From assembly GCA_913774625.1 (NCBI GenBank), contig CAJYHL010000043.1, positions 1-64,000 on the forward strand: a stretch of DNA of 64,000 nucleotides, read 5' to 3'. The notes under the pieces were generated by a model. That model searched no databases and had not been told where the DNA came from. It was given only the letters and a program-made list of their open reading frames with translations. Positions 9,660 through 18,953 of this stretch are shown piece by piece. Every line of letters starts with the position of its first letter. Within the stretch, counting starts at the first letter, position 1. Source of the stretch: an uncultured Acidovorax sp. GTDB taxonomy: Bacteria > Pseudomonadota > Gammaproteobacteria > Burkholderiales > Burkholderiaceae_C. The translations under genes and the position numbers were made by a program.

Positions 9660-10379
9660 GTGGCAGGACACAGTAAATGGGCGAACATCCAGCACCGTAA
9701 GGGGCGGCAGGATGAGAAGCGCGGCAAGATCTGGACCCGGATCATCCGCGAAATCACGGTGGCGGCGCGTGCCGGCGGCGGCGACGTCTCGGCCAACCCG
9801 CGGCTGCGGCTGGCCATCGAAAAGGCCAAGGCGGCCAACATGCCGGCCGACCGCATCAAATACAACATCGACAAGGCCACCGGCAATGCCGAAGGCGTGA
9901 ACTACGAGGAAATCCGCTACGAGGGCTACGGCATCGGCGGCGCGGCCATCATCGTGGACACCATGACCGACAACCGCGTGCGCACGGTGGCGGACGTGCG
10001 GCATGCCTTCAGCAAGTACGGCGGCAACATGGGCACCGAAGGCTCGGTGGCCTTCCAGTTCAAGCATTGCGGCCAGATCATCTTCGCGCCCGGCACGGAC
10101 GAAGACCGCGTCATGGAAGCGGCGCTGGAAGCCGGTGCCGAAGACGTGGTGACGGGCGACGACGGTGCCATCGAGGTGCTGACCGCCTTCGCCGACTTCG
10201 AGGCCGTGAAGAACGCGCTGGAGGCCGCCGGCTTCAAGCCCGAGATCGCCGAAGTCACCATGCGCGCCGACAACACCATCGAACTCGAAGGCGACGACGC
10301 CGCCCGCATGCAGAAGCTGCTCGACGTCCTGGAAGACCTGGACGACGTGCAAGAGGTCTATCACAACGCAGCCCTATGA
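9660..10379 (+). CDS. yebC: YebC/PmpR family protein
   Basis: A 239-residue YebC/PmpR-family protein. The family was long annotated as DNA-binding regulators and is now also linked to translation of proline-rich stretches. The hallmark start [20 protein letters not shown] is present, followed by the three-domain layout with [21 protein letters not shown] and the acidic C-terminal third. The start codon is GTG at 9660, supported by AAGGA 6 nt upstream and by the family's fixed N-terminus. The stop overlaps the purD start by 4 bp (ATGA), implying translational coupling. Confidence 0.96.
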   Translation: MAGHSKWANIQHRKGRQDEKRGKIWTRIIREITVAARAGGGDVSANPRLRLAIEKAKAANMPADRIKYNIDKATGNAEGVNYEEIRYEGYGIGGAAIIVDTMTDNRVRTVADVRHAFSKYGGNMGTEGSVAFQFKHCGQIIFAPGTDEDRVMEAALEAGAEDVVTGDDGAIEVLTAFADFEAVKNALEAAGFKPEIAEVTMRADNTIELEGDDAARMQKLLDVLEDLDDVQEVYHNAAL

Positions 10380-11656
10380 AAATTCTCGTGATTGGTGGCG
10401 GCGGCCGTGAACACGCAATGGCCTGGAAGATCAGCCAGTCGCCCAAGGTCGGCAAGGTCTATGTGGCTCCCGGCAACGGCGGCACGGCCCTGAACCCCAA
10501 GCTGGAAAACCTGCCCATCACCGACGTGCGCGAACTGCGCGCCTGGGCCAAGGAGCAGAAGATCGCCCTGGCCGTGGTCGGCCCCGAGGCGCCTCTGGCC
10601 GCCGGCGTGGTGGATGAATTCCGCGCCCACGGCCTGCGCATCTTCGGCCCCACCAAGGCCGCCGCGCAGCTGGAAAGCTCCAAGGCCTTCTCCAAGGCCT
10701 TCATGAAGCGCCACGGCATCCCCACGGCCGAATACGAGGCCTTCACCGACCCGGCAGCCGCCCACGCCTACGTGGACCGCCTCGGCGCGCCCATCGTGGT
10801 CAAGGCCGACGGCCTGGCCGCCGGCAAGGGCGTGGTCGTGGCCATGACCCTGCAGGAAGCGCACGACGCGGTGGACTTCATGCTGGTGGACAACAAGTAC
10901 GGCGTGAGCCACAACGAGGGCGGCGCGCGCGTGGTGATCGAGCAGTTCCTCGAAGGCGAGGAAGCCTCCTTCATCGTGCTGTGCGACGGCAAGAACGTGG
11001 CGGCGCTCGCCACCAGCCAGGACCACAAGCGCCTGAAGGACGGCGACCAGGGCCCCAACACGGGCGGCATGGGCGCGTATTCGCCCGCGCCCGTGGTCAC
11101 GGCCGACGTCCACGCCCGCGCCATGCGCGAGATCATCCTGCCCACCATCCGCGGCATGGAAAAGGACGGCATTCCCTACACCGGCTTCCTCTACGCCGGC
11201 CTGATGATCGATGCCGGCGGCCATCCCAAGACGCTGGAATTCAACTGCCGCATGGGCGACCCCGAGACACAGCCCATCCTGATGCGCCTCAAGAGCGATC
11301 TGGTGGACGTGCTGGGCGCGGCGATCGACGGCAAGCTCGACCAGCTCGAAATGCAGTGGGACCGCCGCCCCGCGCTGGGCGTGGTCATGGCCGCGCACGG
11401 CTACCCCGAAGACCCGCGCAAGGGCGACGCCATCAACGGCCTGCCGGCCGATGCCGACGACGCCATGGTGTTCCATGCCGGCACGGCCCTGAAGGACGGC
11501 GTGCCGCACACCACCGGCGGCCGCGTGCTCTGCGTGACGGCCCTGGCCGACAGCGTCAAGCTCGCGCAGCAGCGCGTCTACGACGTGGCGCGCGGCATCC
11601 ATTTCGACGGCGCGCAGTACCGCCGCGACATCGGCCACCGCGCCATCAAGAACTGA
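10376..11656 (+). CDS. purD: Phosphoribosylamine-glycine ligase
   Basis: GAR synthetase, the second step of de novo purine synthesis: 5-phosphoribosylamine + glycine + ATP to GAR. The 426-residue protein has the N-terminal domain [19 protein letters not shown], an ATP-grasp domain with [14 protein letters not shown], and [20 protein letters not shown] and [12 protein letters not shown] as in all PurD proteins. It is intact and of normal length. The ATG overlaps the yebC stop (ATGA), and its own stop overlaps the hemF start (TGATG), so yebC-purD-hemF reads as one operon. Confidence 0.98.
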   Translation: MKILVIGGGGREHAMAWKISQSPKVGKVYVAPGNGGTALNPKLENLPITDVRELRAWAKEQKIALAVVGPEAPLAAGVVDEFRAHGLRIFGPTKAAAQLESSKAFSKAFMKRHGIPTAEYEAFTDPAAAHAYVDRLGAPIVVKADGLAAGKGVVVAMTLQEAHDAVDFMLVDNKYGVSHNEGGARVVIEQFLEGEEASFIVLCDGKNVAALATSQDHKRLKDGDQGPNTGGMGAYSPAPVVTADVHARAMREIILPTIRGMEKDGIPYTGFLYAGLMIDAGGHPKTLEFNCRMGDPETQPILMRLKSDLVDVLGAAIDGKLDQLEMQWDRRPALGVVMAAHGYPEDPRKGDAINGLPADADDAMVFHAGTALKDGVPHTTGGRVLCVTALADSVKLAQQRVYDVARGIHFDGAQYRRDIGHRAIKN

Positions 11657-12639
11657 TGGCGACGCAAGCCGCGACGCCGTCGCCGCAGCCCCTGCATGCC
11701 GGCGGCGTGGCCGAGCGGGTGCGTGGCTATCTGGTCGGCCTGCAGAGCCGCATCACCGATGCGCTGGAAGAGTCCGAAGGCCCGGTGGAGCAGGGCGGGG
11801 CGCGCTTCCTCGCCGACGCCTGGAGCAAGCCGCCGGGCGAGCCGCTGCAGGGCGACGGCATCACGAAGATCCTGGAAGGCGGGCGCGTGTTCGAGCGCGC
11901 CGGCTGCGGCTTCTCGCATGTGCGCGGGCCGCGCCTGCCGCCGTCGGCCACCGCGCACCGGCCCGAGCTGGCCGGCGCGCCCTTCGAGGCCATGGGCGTG
12001 TCGCTGGTGTTCCACCCGCGCAACCCCTACGTGCCGACCGTCCACATGAACGTGCGCATGATCGCCGCCGGCCATCCGGGCACCGAGCCCGTGTGCTGGT
12101 TCGGCGGCGGCATGGACCTGACGCCCTTCTACGGCTTCGACGAAGACGCCGTGCATTTCCACCGCAGCTGCCGGCAGGCGCTGACGCCCTTCGGCGACGA
12201 CAAGTACCCGCGCTTCAAGCAGTGGTGCGACGAATACTTCTTCTTGAAGCACCGCGGCGAGCAGCGCGGCGTGGGCGGCATCTTCTTCGACGACTTCTCC
12301 GAGCTGGGCTTCGAGCAGAGCCTGGCCCTGCTGCAGTCGGTGGGCGATGCCTTTCTGGGCGCCTACCTGCCCATCGTGGAGCGCCGCCAGTCCATGCCCT
12401 ATGGCGAGCGCGAGCGCGCATTCCAGCTCTACCGCCGCGGGCGCTATGTCGAATTCAATCTGGTTTGGGACCGGGGCACGCACTTCGGCCTGCAGTCGGG
12501 CGGGCGCACCGAATCCATCCTGCTGTCGATGCCGCCGCTGGCCGGCTGGGCCTACCAGCGGCAGGACCCGCCGGGCTCGCCCGAGGCCGAATTGACGGCG
12601 CGCTTCCTGCAGCGCCGCGACTGGCTAAGAACGTGTTGA
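11656..12639 (+). CDS. hemF: Oxygen-dependent coproporphyrinogen-III oxidase
   Basis: HemF converts coproporphyrinogen III to protoporphyrinogen IX with O2 in heme synthesis. The 327-residue protein contains the family blocks [55 protein letters not shown] and [18 protein letters not shown]. It starts inside the purD stop (TGATG). The end is unusual: the last codons and the stop (CTA AGA ACG TGT TGA) lie in the terminal inverted repeat of the palindromic element at 12628-12898. The C-terminal Arg-Thr-Cys and the stop codon are therefore supplied by the element, and the native end was probably a few residues different. Confidence 0.96.
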   Translation: MATQAATPSPQPLHAGGVAERVRGYLVGLQSRITDALEESEGPVEQGGARFLADAWSKPPGEPLQGDGITKILEGGRVFERAGCGFSHVRGPRLPPSATAHRPELAGAPFEAMGVSLVFHPRNPYVPTVHMNVRMIAAGHPGTEPVCWFGGGMDLTPFYGFDEDAVHFHRSCRQALTPFGDDKYPRFKQWCDEYFFLKHRGEQRGVGGIFFDDFSELGFEQSLALLQSVGDAFLGAYLPIVERRQSMPYGERERAFQLYRRGRYVEFNLVWDRGTHFGLQSGGRTESILLSMPPLAGWAYQRQDPPGSPEAELTARFLQRRDWLRTC

Positions 12640-12898
12640 CGATCTCCCAGGGGATCGCGTTGGAGCGCAATCGGGATGAGTGGATGCCTCGGATGCGCCG
12701 CATGGGCTGGTGCCCATGCAAGCAGCCGGGGCCTCCAATCGCCCGATTTCGCTCCAACCCGAAGGGCAGCGGTGTGGGCGGGCGGTCTGCGGCGTTGCGG
12801 CGCTTGTGGATAGCCCAAGCTATCCACTGCGCACCGCGCCTTGCATCCCATCCCGCCCACACCGCTGCGCGACCCCTGCGAGATCGTCAACACGTTCT
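12628..12898. repeat. MITE-like palindromic element, 271 bp
   Basis: A 271-bp non-coding element bounded by a perfect 19-bp inverted repeat, AGAACGTGTTGACGATCTC at 12628-12646 and its complement at 12880-12898. The match continues imperfectly for about 10 bp more (CAGGGG at 12648-12653). Inside are two separate stem-loops. Arm B is 12659-12675 with 12742-12758 (17 bp, one mismatch), enclosing the hairpin GCATGGGC/GCCCATGC (12700-12707, 12712-12719). Arm C is 12766-12782 with 12852-12868 (17 bp, perfect), enclosing GTGGATAG/CTATCCAC (12806-12813, 12820-12827). It codes for no plausible protein. Copy number cannot be seen here; the form fits a MITE or a structured intergenic repeat. It takes up most of the 442-bp gap between hemF and rsfS. 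Confidence 0.75.
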
Positions 12899-12920
12899 AA
12901 AGGCCACCGAAGGCGATCAA

Positions 12921-12950
12921 CTATAATTTTGATAGCTGCCAGCGCTTGAA
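12921..12950. repeat. Short Comamonadaceae-type intergenic repeat
   Basis: The stretch ATAATTTTGATAGCTGCC followed by AGCGCTTG matches in wording the short palindromic repeats I know from intergenic DNA of Acidovorax-like genomes. It sits just after the MITE-like element and 130 bp before rsfS. Related words recur at 14484-14526, 48688-48738, 54358-54374 and 57211-57232. Confidence 0.4.
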
Positions 12951-13081
12951 GCCATTGCGCCGAGCGCATGAAACGCATCCGATCCGGCGCCTGCATGCCA
13001 CAAGGTGGAGGGATCGGTCCTACTGGCCGGCGCTTCGCCAGCCCGCTATAAACCCATTTCCTCCTCATTGAACACAGCCTG

Positions 13082-13867
13082 ATGACCACCTCCAGCAAAT
13101 CGGAAACCGCCGCCAAGAAAGACGTGACCAAGCTCCAGCGCGCCATCGTGGACGGCCTGGAAGACGTCAAGGCGCAAGACGTGCAGGTGTTCAACACCGA
13201 GCACCTGTCCCCCTTGTTCGAGCGGGTGATCGTGGCCTCGGGCACGTCCAACCGCCAGACCAAGGCGCTGGCCTCCAGCGTGCGCGACGCGGTGCGCGAA
13301 GCCGGTTTCCCCAAGCCCCGCACCGAGGGCGAGGACAACGGCGAGTGGATCATCGTGGACTGCGGCGCCGCCGTGGCGCACATCATGCAGCCCGCCATCC
13401 GCCAGTACTACCGCCTGGAAGAGATCTGGGGTGACAAGCCCGTGCGCCTGAAGCTGGGCGCGCCCAAGCCGGCCGCTGCCACCGCCAGCGAAGACGGCGC
13501 CGCCAGGAAGCCGGCCCGCAAGAAGGCCGCTGCTGCCGCCGCACCGGCCCAGCCGGCGCGCAAGCCCGGCGTGTCCAAGGCCAAGCCCGCGGCCGCTGCG
13601 CCGGCAGAGGCCAGGAAGGCGCCTGCGGCCAGGAAGGCTGCGGCATCCTCCTCCAAGGCACCGGCCAAGACGGCCGTGAAGACCGCAGCCAAGACCACGG
13701 CGACCAAGGCTCCCGCAGCCAAGACCGTGAAGACCGTGGTGGTCAAGCCGGCCGTGAAGAAGGCCGCGGCCAAGACCTCCGCTGGCAAGTCCACGGCCAA
13801 GGCCGGCGCCAAGACGGCGCGCCCGGCTGCCGCCAAGAAGGCACCGGCCCGCAAGAAGGCGGCCTGA
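13082..13867 (+). CDS. rsfS: Ribosome silencing factor RsfS with H1-like basic tail
   Basis: RsfS (Iojap/YbeB) binds ribosomal protein uL14 on the 50S subunit and blocks subunit joining when nutrients are scarce. Residues about 16-125 form the complete RsfS domain (LQRAIVDGLEDVKAQDVQVF, then VIVASGTSNRQTKALASSV, then GEWIIVDCGAAVAHIMQP, then YYRLEEIW). Most RsfS proteins end near there. This one adds about 130 residues built almost only of Ala, Lys, Pro, Thr and Ser with AAKK/AKKAPARKKAA-type repeats, like a bacterial histone-H1-like (HctB/AlgP-type) nucleic-acid-binding tail. No strong ribosome site precedes the ATG. Next are rlmH and maf in the usual order, but nadD, the common upstream neighbour, is missing. 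Confidence 0.93.
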   Translation: MTTSSKSETAAKKDVTKLQRAIVDGLEDVKAQDVQVFNTEHLSPLFERVIVASGTSNRQTKALASSVRDAVREAGFPKPRTEGEDNGEWIIVDCGAAVAHIMQPAIRQYYRLEEIWGDKPVRLKLGAPKPAAATASEDGAARKPARKKAAAAAAPAQPARKPGVSKAKPAAAAPAEARKAPAARKAAASSSKAPAKTAVKTAAKTTATKAPAAKTVKTVVVKPAVKKAAAKTSAGKSTAKAGAKTARPAAAKKAPARKKAA

Positions 13868-13892
13868 TTCCGCCGGGGCTTTGACTTGTTAC

Positions 13893-13922
13893 CGGGGCGC
13901 CCTGACAGCCAGCGGCGCCCCG
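13893..13922 (+). terminator. Terminator-like hairpin after rsfS
   Basis: CGGGGCGCC (13893-13901) pairs perfectly with GGCGCCCCG (13914-13922) across 12 nt. The tail GTTCGTTT is only partly T-rich, so it may act as a weak terminator or attenuator between rsfS and rlmH (47 bp further). Confidence 0.5.
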
Positions 13923-13968
13923 TTCGTTTCCCGACCCCTGCGACCCTCATCCACCCGCACGCTCGACG

Positions 13969-14436
13969 ATGAAGCTCCTGATCGTGGCCGTGGGCCAGCG
14001 CGTTCCCGACTGGGCGCAGACGGCCTATGACGATTACGCCAAGCGCTTTCCGCCCGAACTGAAGGTCGAGCTCAAGGCCGTCAAGACCGAGCCGCGGGGC
14101 TCCAAGACGCTGGAAACCCTCTATGCCGCCGAGCGCGAGCGCATCGAGGCCGCCATTCCGCGCGGCACCCGCATCGTCGTGCTGGACGAGCGCGGCACCA
14201 ACCTCACCACCAAGGCCCTGGCCCAGCGCCTGAAGGAGTGGCAGATGGGCGGCGACGACGTTGCCCTGGTCATCGGCGGCCCCGACGGGCTGGAGCCGGC
14301 CTTCCGCCAGTCGGCGCACGAGCGCATCCGTCTCTCCGACCTGACCCTGCCGCACGCCATGGTGCGGGTGCTGCTGATCGAGCAGCTCTACCGGGCGTGG
14401 TCCGTCAACGCCGGCCACCCGTACCATCGGGAATGA
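13969..14436 (+). CDS. rlmH: 23S rRNA pseudouridine-1915 N3-methyltransferase
   Basis: RlmH is a SPOUT methyltransferase that methylates pseudouridine 1915 in helix 69 of 23S rRNA on the assembled ribosome. The 155-residue protein is full length. It begins [15 protein letters not shown] and has [18 protein letters not shown], the knotted SAM-binding stretch [11 protein letters not shown], and [18 protein letters not shown] with the final GHPYHRE expected of the family. It follows rsfS by 101 bp and precedes maf by 127 bp. Confidence 0.97.
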   Translation: MKLLIVAVGQRVPDWAQTAYDDYAKRFPPELKVELKAVKTEPRGSKTLETLYAAERERIEAAIPRGTRIVVLDERGTNLTTKALAQRLKEWQMGGDDVALVIGGPDGLEPAFRQSAHERIRLSDLTLPHAMVRVLLIEQLYRAWSVNAGHPYHRE

Positions 14437-14483
14437 GCCGGGCGGCCCTGCTCTGGCGCGCAGCGGTTACCGACCTGCTCCTG

Positions 14484-14526
14484 AATCGATAGCTGCATGC
14501 CCAGGAAATGTGGGTGCCAGCGGCGG
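14484..14526. repeat. Short intergenic repeat between rlmH and maf
   Basis: AATCGATAGCTGC is followed 26 bp later by GCCAGCGGCGGTTTT. The wording GATAGCTGC ... GCCAGCG is close to the repeat at 12921-12950 but more degenerate. The 127-bp gap holds nothing else I recognise. Confidence 0.3.
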
Positions 14527-14563
14527 TTTTCTCCTTGATTTTCCAATCCATTCCCTGACCGAC

Positions 14564-15181
14564 ATGGCCGACTTCATCTACCTCGCCTCGCAAAGCCCGC
14601 GCCGCCGCCAGCTGCTGGATCAGCTGGGCGTGGGCCACGAACTGCTGCTGCCCAACGTGCCCGGCGACGTGGCCGAGGACGCCGAGGCCATCGAAGCCGT
14701 GCTGCCCGGCGAGTCGCCCGACGCCTACGTGCAGCGCGTGACCGGCCTCAAGCTCGACGCCGCCGTGGCCCGCCATGCGCGTCGCGGCCTGGCTGCGGCG
14801 CCCATCCTGTGCTCGGACACCACGGTGGCGCTGGGCGGCGACATCCTGGGCAAGCCCGAAGACGCCGCCGACGCCGCCCGCATGCTGGCGAGGCTGGCCG
14901 GGCAGGAGCATCGCGTGCTGACCGCCGTGGCGCTGCAGGTGGACGGCAGCCGGCGTCTGGCTGCCGTCTCGGTATCGCAGGTGCGCTTCGCGCCGATGAG
15001 CGCCGCGCAGATCGATGCCTACGTCGCCACCGGCGAGCCCATGGGCAAGGCCGGGGCCTACGGCATCCAGGGCCGGGCCGCAGCGCATGTGGAATATCTG
15101 GCGGGCAGCTATTCGGGCATCATGGGCCTGCCCATGTTCGAGACCGCGCAGCTGTTGCGCCAGGCCGGGTTCGCTCTCTGA
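14564..15181 (+). CDS. maf: Maf nucleoside-triphosphate pyrophosphatase
   Basis: Maf/YhdE-type house-cleaning pyrophosphatase that hydrolyses dTTP/UTP or modified nucleotides to the monophosphate. I chose the start [14 protein letters not shown] (ATG 14564) because SQSPRR must lie near the N-terminus; upstream codons in frame look non-coding. The 205-residue protein shows [10 protein letters not shown], the catalytic acid in CSDTTVAL (family ADTVV), [13 protein letters not shown], and the loop [10 protein letters not shown], which favours the YhdE branch (dTTP/UTP) over YceF (m7GTP). Confidence 0.93.
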   Translation: MADFIYLASQSPRRRQLLDQLGVGHELLLPNVPGDVAEDAEAIEAVLPGESPDAYVQRVTGLKLDAAVARHARRGLAAAPILCSDTTVALGGDILGKPEDAADAARMLARLAGQEHRVLTAVALQVDGSRRLAAVSVSQVRFAPMSAAQIDAYVATGEPMGKAGAYGIQGRAAAHVEYLAGSYSGIMGLPMFETAQLLRQAGFAL

Positions 15182-15219
15182 ACCTTTCGTCTTTCTCGCT
15201 CTCTCCCAGCGCCCACACC

Positions 15220-16707
15220 ATGCAACAAGACATCCTCATCAACTGGTCGCCCCAGGAAACCCGCGTGGCCGTCGTGGAGCACGGCGCCGTGCAGGAGCTG
15301 CACGTGGAGCGCACGCTGGAGCGCGGCCTGGTCGGCAACGTCTATCTGGGCAAGGTCTCGCGCGTGCTGCCGGGCATGCAGTCGGCCTTTATCGACATCG
15401 GCCTGGACCGCGCGGCCTTCCTGCACGTGGCCGACGTGTGGCACCGCCAGGAAGGCGGCGAGGCGCCCATGTTCGCACGCAAGGGCGAGCCGCCCGTGCC
15501 CATCGAGAAGCAGGTGTTCGAGGGCCAGTCCATCATGGTGCAGGTCATCAAGGACCCGATCGGCACCAAGGGGGCCCGCCTCTCCACGCAGATCAGCATC
15601 GCGGGCCGGCTGCTGGTCTTTTTGCCGCAGGACGACCACATCGGCGTGTCGCAGAAGATCCCGGTGGCCGAGCGCGACGCGCTGCGCGCGCGGCTGCAGG
15701 CGCTGGTGGGCGACAAGTCCACGGGCGGTGGCGGCGGCTTCATCCTGCGCACCAACGGCGAGGACTCGACCGACGCCGAGCTGGCCGAAGACATCGCCTA
15801 CCTGCGCAAGACCTGGGCGCGCATCAAGCAGGCAGCGCTGCGCGAGCCGGCCGGATCGCTGCTGCACCAGGACCTGAGCCTGCTGCAGCGCGTGCTGCGC
15901 GACCTGGTGGGCGAGGAGACGAGCAGCATCCGCATCGACTCGCGCGAGCAGTTCGCCCAGCTGCAGGCCTTCGGCACCGAATTCATGCCTGCGGCCGTGC
16001 CCAAGCTGCAGCTCTACAAGGGCGAGCGGCCCATCTTCGATCTGTACGCCATCGACGAGGAGATCGCCCGGGCCCTGGGCCGCAGGGTCGATCTGAAGTC
16101 TGGCGGCTATCTCATCGTGGACCAGACCGAGGCGCTGACCACGGTGGACGTGAACACGGGCGGCTACGTCGGCGCGCGCAACTTCGACGACACCATCTTC
16201 CGCACCAACCTGGAGGCGGCCGGCGCCATCGCCCGGCAGCTGCGGCTGCGCAACCTGGGCGGCATCATCATCGTGGACTTCATCGACATGGTGCGCGAAG
16301 ACCACCAGGCCGCCGTGCTGGCCGAATTCCGCAAGCAACTGGGACGCGACCGCGTGAAGACCACGGCCGGCGGCTTCTCGCAGCTGGGCCTGGTGGAGAT
16401 GACGCGCAAGCGCACGCGCGAATCGCTGGCCCACATGCTGTGCGAGCCCTGCGCGCACTGCCAGGGCAAAGGCAGCGTGAAGACCGCGCGCAGCGTGTGC
16501 TACGACGTGCTGCGGGAAATACTGCGCGAGGCGCGCCAGTTCAACCCGCGTGAATTCCGCGTGGTCGCCTCGCCGCGTGTGGTCGAGCTGTTCCTGGACG
16601 AGGAAAGCCAGCATCTGGCGGGCCTGTCGGACTTCATCGGCAAGCCGATCTCGCTGCAGGCGGAGAACGCCATGGCGCAGGAGCAGTACGACATCGTGCT
16701 GCTATGA
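15220..16707 (+). CDS. rng: Ribonuclease G
   Basis: RNase G (CafA), a 5'-end-dependent endoribonuclease that matures the 16S rRNA 5' end and turns over some mRNAs. The 495-residue length and the start MQQDILINWSPQETRVAVVE are typical of RNase G, not of the longer RNase E. An S1 domain sits at about 36-125 (GNVYLGKVSRVLPGMQSAFI, then GLDRAAFLHVADVW). The DNase-I-like domain holds the metal motif TTVDVNTGGYVG and DFIDM, and the zinc-link motif is CEPCAHCQGKG. It ends the maf-rng pair 38 bp after maf, and is convergent with the aminotransferase gene with 20 bp between the stops. Confidence 0.97.
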   Translation: MQQDILINWSPQETRVAVVEHGAVQELHVERTLERGLVGNVYLGKVSRVLPGMQSAFIDIGLDRAAFLHVADVWHRQEGGEAPMFARKGEPPVPIEKQVFEGQSIMVQVIKDPIGTKGARLSTQISIAGRLLVFLPQDDHIGVSQKIPVAERDALRARLQALVGDKSTGGGGGFILRTNGEDSTDAELAEDIAYLRKTWARIKQAALREPAGSLLHQDLSLLQRVLRDLVGEETSSIRIDSREQFAQLQAFGTEFMPAAVPKLQLYKGERPIFDLYAIDEEIARALGRRVDLKSGGYLIVDQTEALTTVDVNTGGYVGARNFDDTIFRTNLEAAGAIARQLRLRNLGGIIIVDFIDMVREDHQAAVLAEFRKQLGRDRVKTTAGGFSQLGLVEMTRKRTRESLAHMLCEPCAHCQGKGSVKTARSVCYDVLREILREARQFNPREFRVVASPRVVELFLDEESQHLAGLSDFIGKPISLQAENAMAQEQYDIVLL

Positions 16708-16727
16708 GATGAGGCGGACCGCGCGTT

Positions 16728-17906
16728 TCAGAGTTTCTTGAGCCGCGCGATCGCCTCGCGCAGCGTCGCATCCTGCTTGGCGAAGCAGAAGCGCACCACG
16801 CGCTGGTCGAACCCGTCGCCGTAGAAGGCCGACAGCGGAATGGCCGCCACCCCGATCTCGCGGGTGAGCCATTGGCAGAAATCTGCTTCGGACAGGTCGC
16901 TCACGGCTGAGATGTCCACGCACTGGAAGTAGCTGCCCGTGCTGGGCAGCAGCTTCAGGCGCGAGCCTTCCAGGCCCTGGCGGAACAGGTCGCGCTTGGC
17001 CTGGTAGAAGGCCGGCAGCTGAAGGTAGGGCGCGGGGTCCTGCAGATAGGCCGCGATGCCGTGCTGCATGGGCGTGTTGACGGTGAACACGTTGAACTGG
17101 TGCACCTTGCGGAATTCCGCCATCAGCGGCGCGGGCGCGGCCACGGTGCCGACCTTCCAGCCGGTGACGTGGAAGGTCTTGCCGAAGCTGGAGACGATGA
17201 AGGCGCGCGCCGCCAGGCCCGGTAAGCGCGCTGCGCTCTGGTGCTCTGCGCCGTCGAACACCATGTGCTCATAGACCTCGTCGCAGATCAGCAGCACGTC
17301 GGTGGGCGCCAGCAGCTCCTGCAGCGCCTGCATGTCCTCGGCCGTCCAGATGGTGGCGCTGGGGTTGTGCGGCGTATTGACGAGGATGGCGCGCGTGCGC
17401 GGAGTGAGGGCCGCGCCGATGGCCGCGAAGTCGGGCCGGAAGCTGCCCGGCACCAGCGGCACGCGCACCACGGTGCCGCCCGCCAGTTCGATATTGGGCA
17501 CGTAGCTGTCGTAGCAGGGCTCCAGCACGATGACCTCGTCGCCCGGCCGCACGGTGGCCAGGATGGCCGTGAGGATGGCCTGCGTGGCGCCGGCGGTGAC
17601 GGTGATCTCGGCGTCCGCGTCGTAGGCGCGGCCGTGCAGCGCCTCGATCTTCGCAGCCACGGCCTGGCGCAGCGCGGGGATGCCGGCCATGGGCGGGTAC
17701 TGGTTGTGGCCGGCCTGCATGGCGCGGGCCACGGCATCGGGCAGGGCCGGGTCGCAGGCGAAGTCGGGGAAGCCCTGGCCCAGGTTCACGGCGCCATGCT
17801 CGGCCGCTAGGGCCGACATCACGGTGAAGATGGTGGTGCCCACCTGGGGCAGCTTGCTGGGTACGGCGGGCGTGCGGGGCGTGAGCGGAGCGGCGGCAGT
17901 GTTCAT
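16728..17906 (-). CDS. PLP-dependent aminotransferase, YbdL/KAT-like
   Basis: Fold-type I class-I aminotransferase of 392 residues. Visible features are NLGQGFPDF (substrate-side N-terminal motif), YPPMAGIPALR, the phosphate-binding AGATQAI, NTPHNPSA, the PLP pyridine Asp in ICDEVYEHMVFDG (Asp209), and the Schiff-base Lys243 in SSFGKTFHVTGWKVG. The combination of FPDF and SFGKTFHVTGWK is typical of the methionine aminotransferase / kynurenine-glutamine transaminase branch (YbdL-like), so transamination of methionine or related amino acids is likely. It lies 43 bp downstream of cysB on the same strand, which would suit a role in sulfur amino acids. Confidence 0.88.
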   Translation of the reverse strand: MNTAAAPLTPRTPAVPSKLPQVGTTIFTVMSALAAEHGAVNLGQGFPDFACDPALPDAVARAMQAGHNQYPPMAGIPALRQAVAAKIEALHGRAYDADAEITVTAGATQAILTAILATVRPGDEVIVLEPCYDSYVPNIELAGGTVVRVPLVPGSFRPDFAAIGAALTPRTRAILVNTPHNPSATIWTAEDMQALQELLAPTDVLLICDEVYEHMVFDGAEHQSAARLPGLAARAFIVSSFGKTFHVTGWKVGTVAAPAPLMAEFRKVHQFNVFTVNTPMQHGIAAYLQDPAPYLQLPAFYQAKRDLFRQGLEGSRLKLLPSTGSYFQCVDISAVSDLSEADFCQWLTREIGVAAIPLSAFYGDGFDQRVVRFCFAKQDATLREAIARLKKL

Positions 17907-17949
17907 GCGGCGAGGAAGGTGCGGCGGGGCTGTGGGGGTGAACGCGTTC

Positions 17950-18891
17950 TCAGAGCTCGTAATCGTTCACGTGCCCGGTCATGGCGCGGGAGATGAGCTC
18001 CCGGTTCAGCCGGTCGCTCAGCAGTTCGGCGAACTTGAAGACGAAGTTGCGCAGGTAGGCGCCGCGCTTGAAGGCCACGCGGGCCACGCTCTGGCCGAAG
18101 AGATGGCCCAGCGGACGCACCACCAGGTCGCCCAGCGGGTCGTCGCGCATGGCCATCTCGGCCACGATGCCGATGCCCAGGCCCAGGCGCACATAGGTCT
18201 TGATCACGTCGGAGTCGATGGCTTCCAGCACGATGCGCGGCTGCAGCTTGCGCGCGGCGAAGGCCTGGTCGATCTTGCCGCGGCCGGTGAAGGAGGGGTG
18301 GTAGGTGACCAGCGATTCGTGCGCGATGTCGTCCAGGCCGATGCGCTCCTTCTGCGCCAGCGGGTGGGCGGAAGGCATGACCAGCACGTGCTGCCATTCG
18401 TAGCAGGGCAGGGTGACGAGGTCGGGGTAGTCGGCCAGCGATTCGGTGGCCATGCCGATCTCGGCCACCTCGTCGATCACCATGCGCGCCACCTCGTGGG
18501 GCGTGGCCTGGTGCAGGCTGATGTTGACCTTGGGGTAGGCCTCGCGCAGCTTCGCGACCGGCAGCGGCAGCACGTAGCGCGCCTGGGTGTGGGTGGTGGC
18601 GATGCTCAGCGTGCCGCTGTCCTGGGCACTGAACTGCTCGCCGATGCGCTTCAGGTTGCCCACTTCGCGCATGATGAGCTCGATGCTTTTGAGCACGTGC
18701 TGGCCGGGCTCGGTGATGCGCTTGAGCCGCTTGCCGTGGCGCGCGAAGATGTCCACGCCCAGCTCGTCTTCCAGTTCGATGATGGCCTTGGAAACGCCGG
18801 GCTGCGAGGTGTGCAGCGCCTTGGCGGCTTCGGTCAGATTCAGGTTGCGGCGCGCGGCTTCCTGAACGAAACGGAACTGGTGCAGGTTCAT
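17950..18891 (-). CDS. cysB: LysR-type sulfur regulator CysB
   Basis: CysB/Cbl-type LysR regulator that activates sulfate assimilation genes in response to N-acetylserine/O-acetylserine. The 313-residue protein begins MNLHQFRFVQEAARRNLNLT with the HTH at about 18-40 (LTEAAKALHTSQPGVSKAI), as in CysB proteins. It has the effector-domain blocks IATTHTQARYVLP, LHQATPHEVARMV, TYHPSFTGRGKID, LEAIDSDVIKTYVRLGLGIG and GAYLRNFVFKF that separate CysB from other LysR proteins. The gene order on the minus strand is lptF, lptG, cbiX, cysB, aminotransferase. The 62-bp gap upstream could hold its promoter. Confidence 0.95.
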   Translation of the reverse strand: MNLHQFRFVQEAARRNLNLTEAAKALHTSQPGVSKAIIELEDELGVDIFARHGKRLKRITEPGQHVLKSIELIMREVGNLKRIGEQFSAQDSGTLSIATTHTQARYVLPLPVAKLREAYPKVNISLHQATPHEVARMVIDEVAEIGMATESLADYPDLVTLPCYEWQHVLVMPSAHPLAQKERIGLDDIAHESLVTYHPSFTGRGKIDQAFAARKLQPRIVLEAIDSDVIKTYVRLGLGIGIVAEMAMRDDPLGDLVVRPLGHLFGQSVARVAFKRGAYLRNFVFKFAELLSDRLNRELISRAMTGHVNDYEL

Positions 18892-18953
18892 GTCTGATTG
18901 CGGCTAAAAAGTCGCATCATTATGCTGCAGCCGTCTATGTACCCGGTCGGTTC

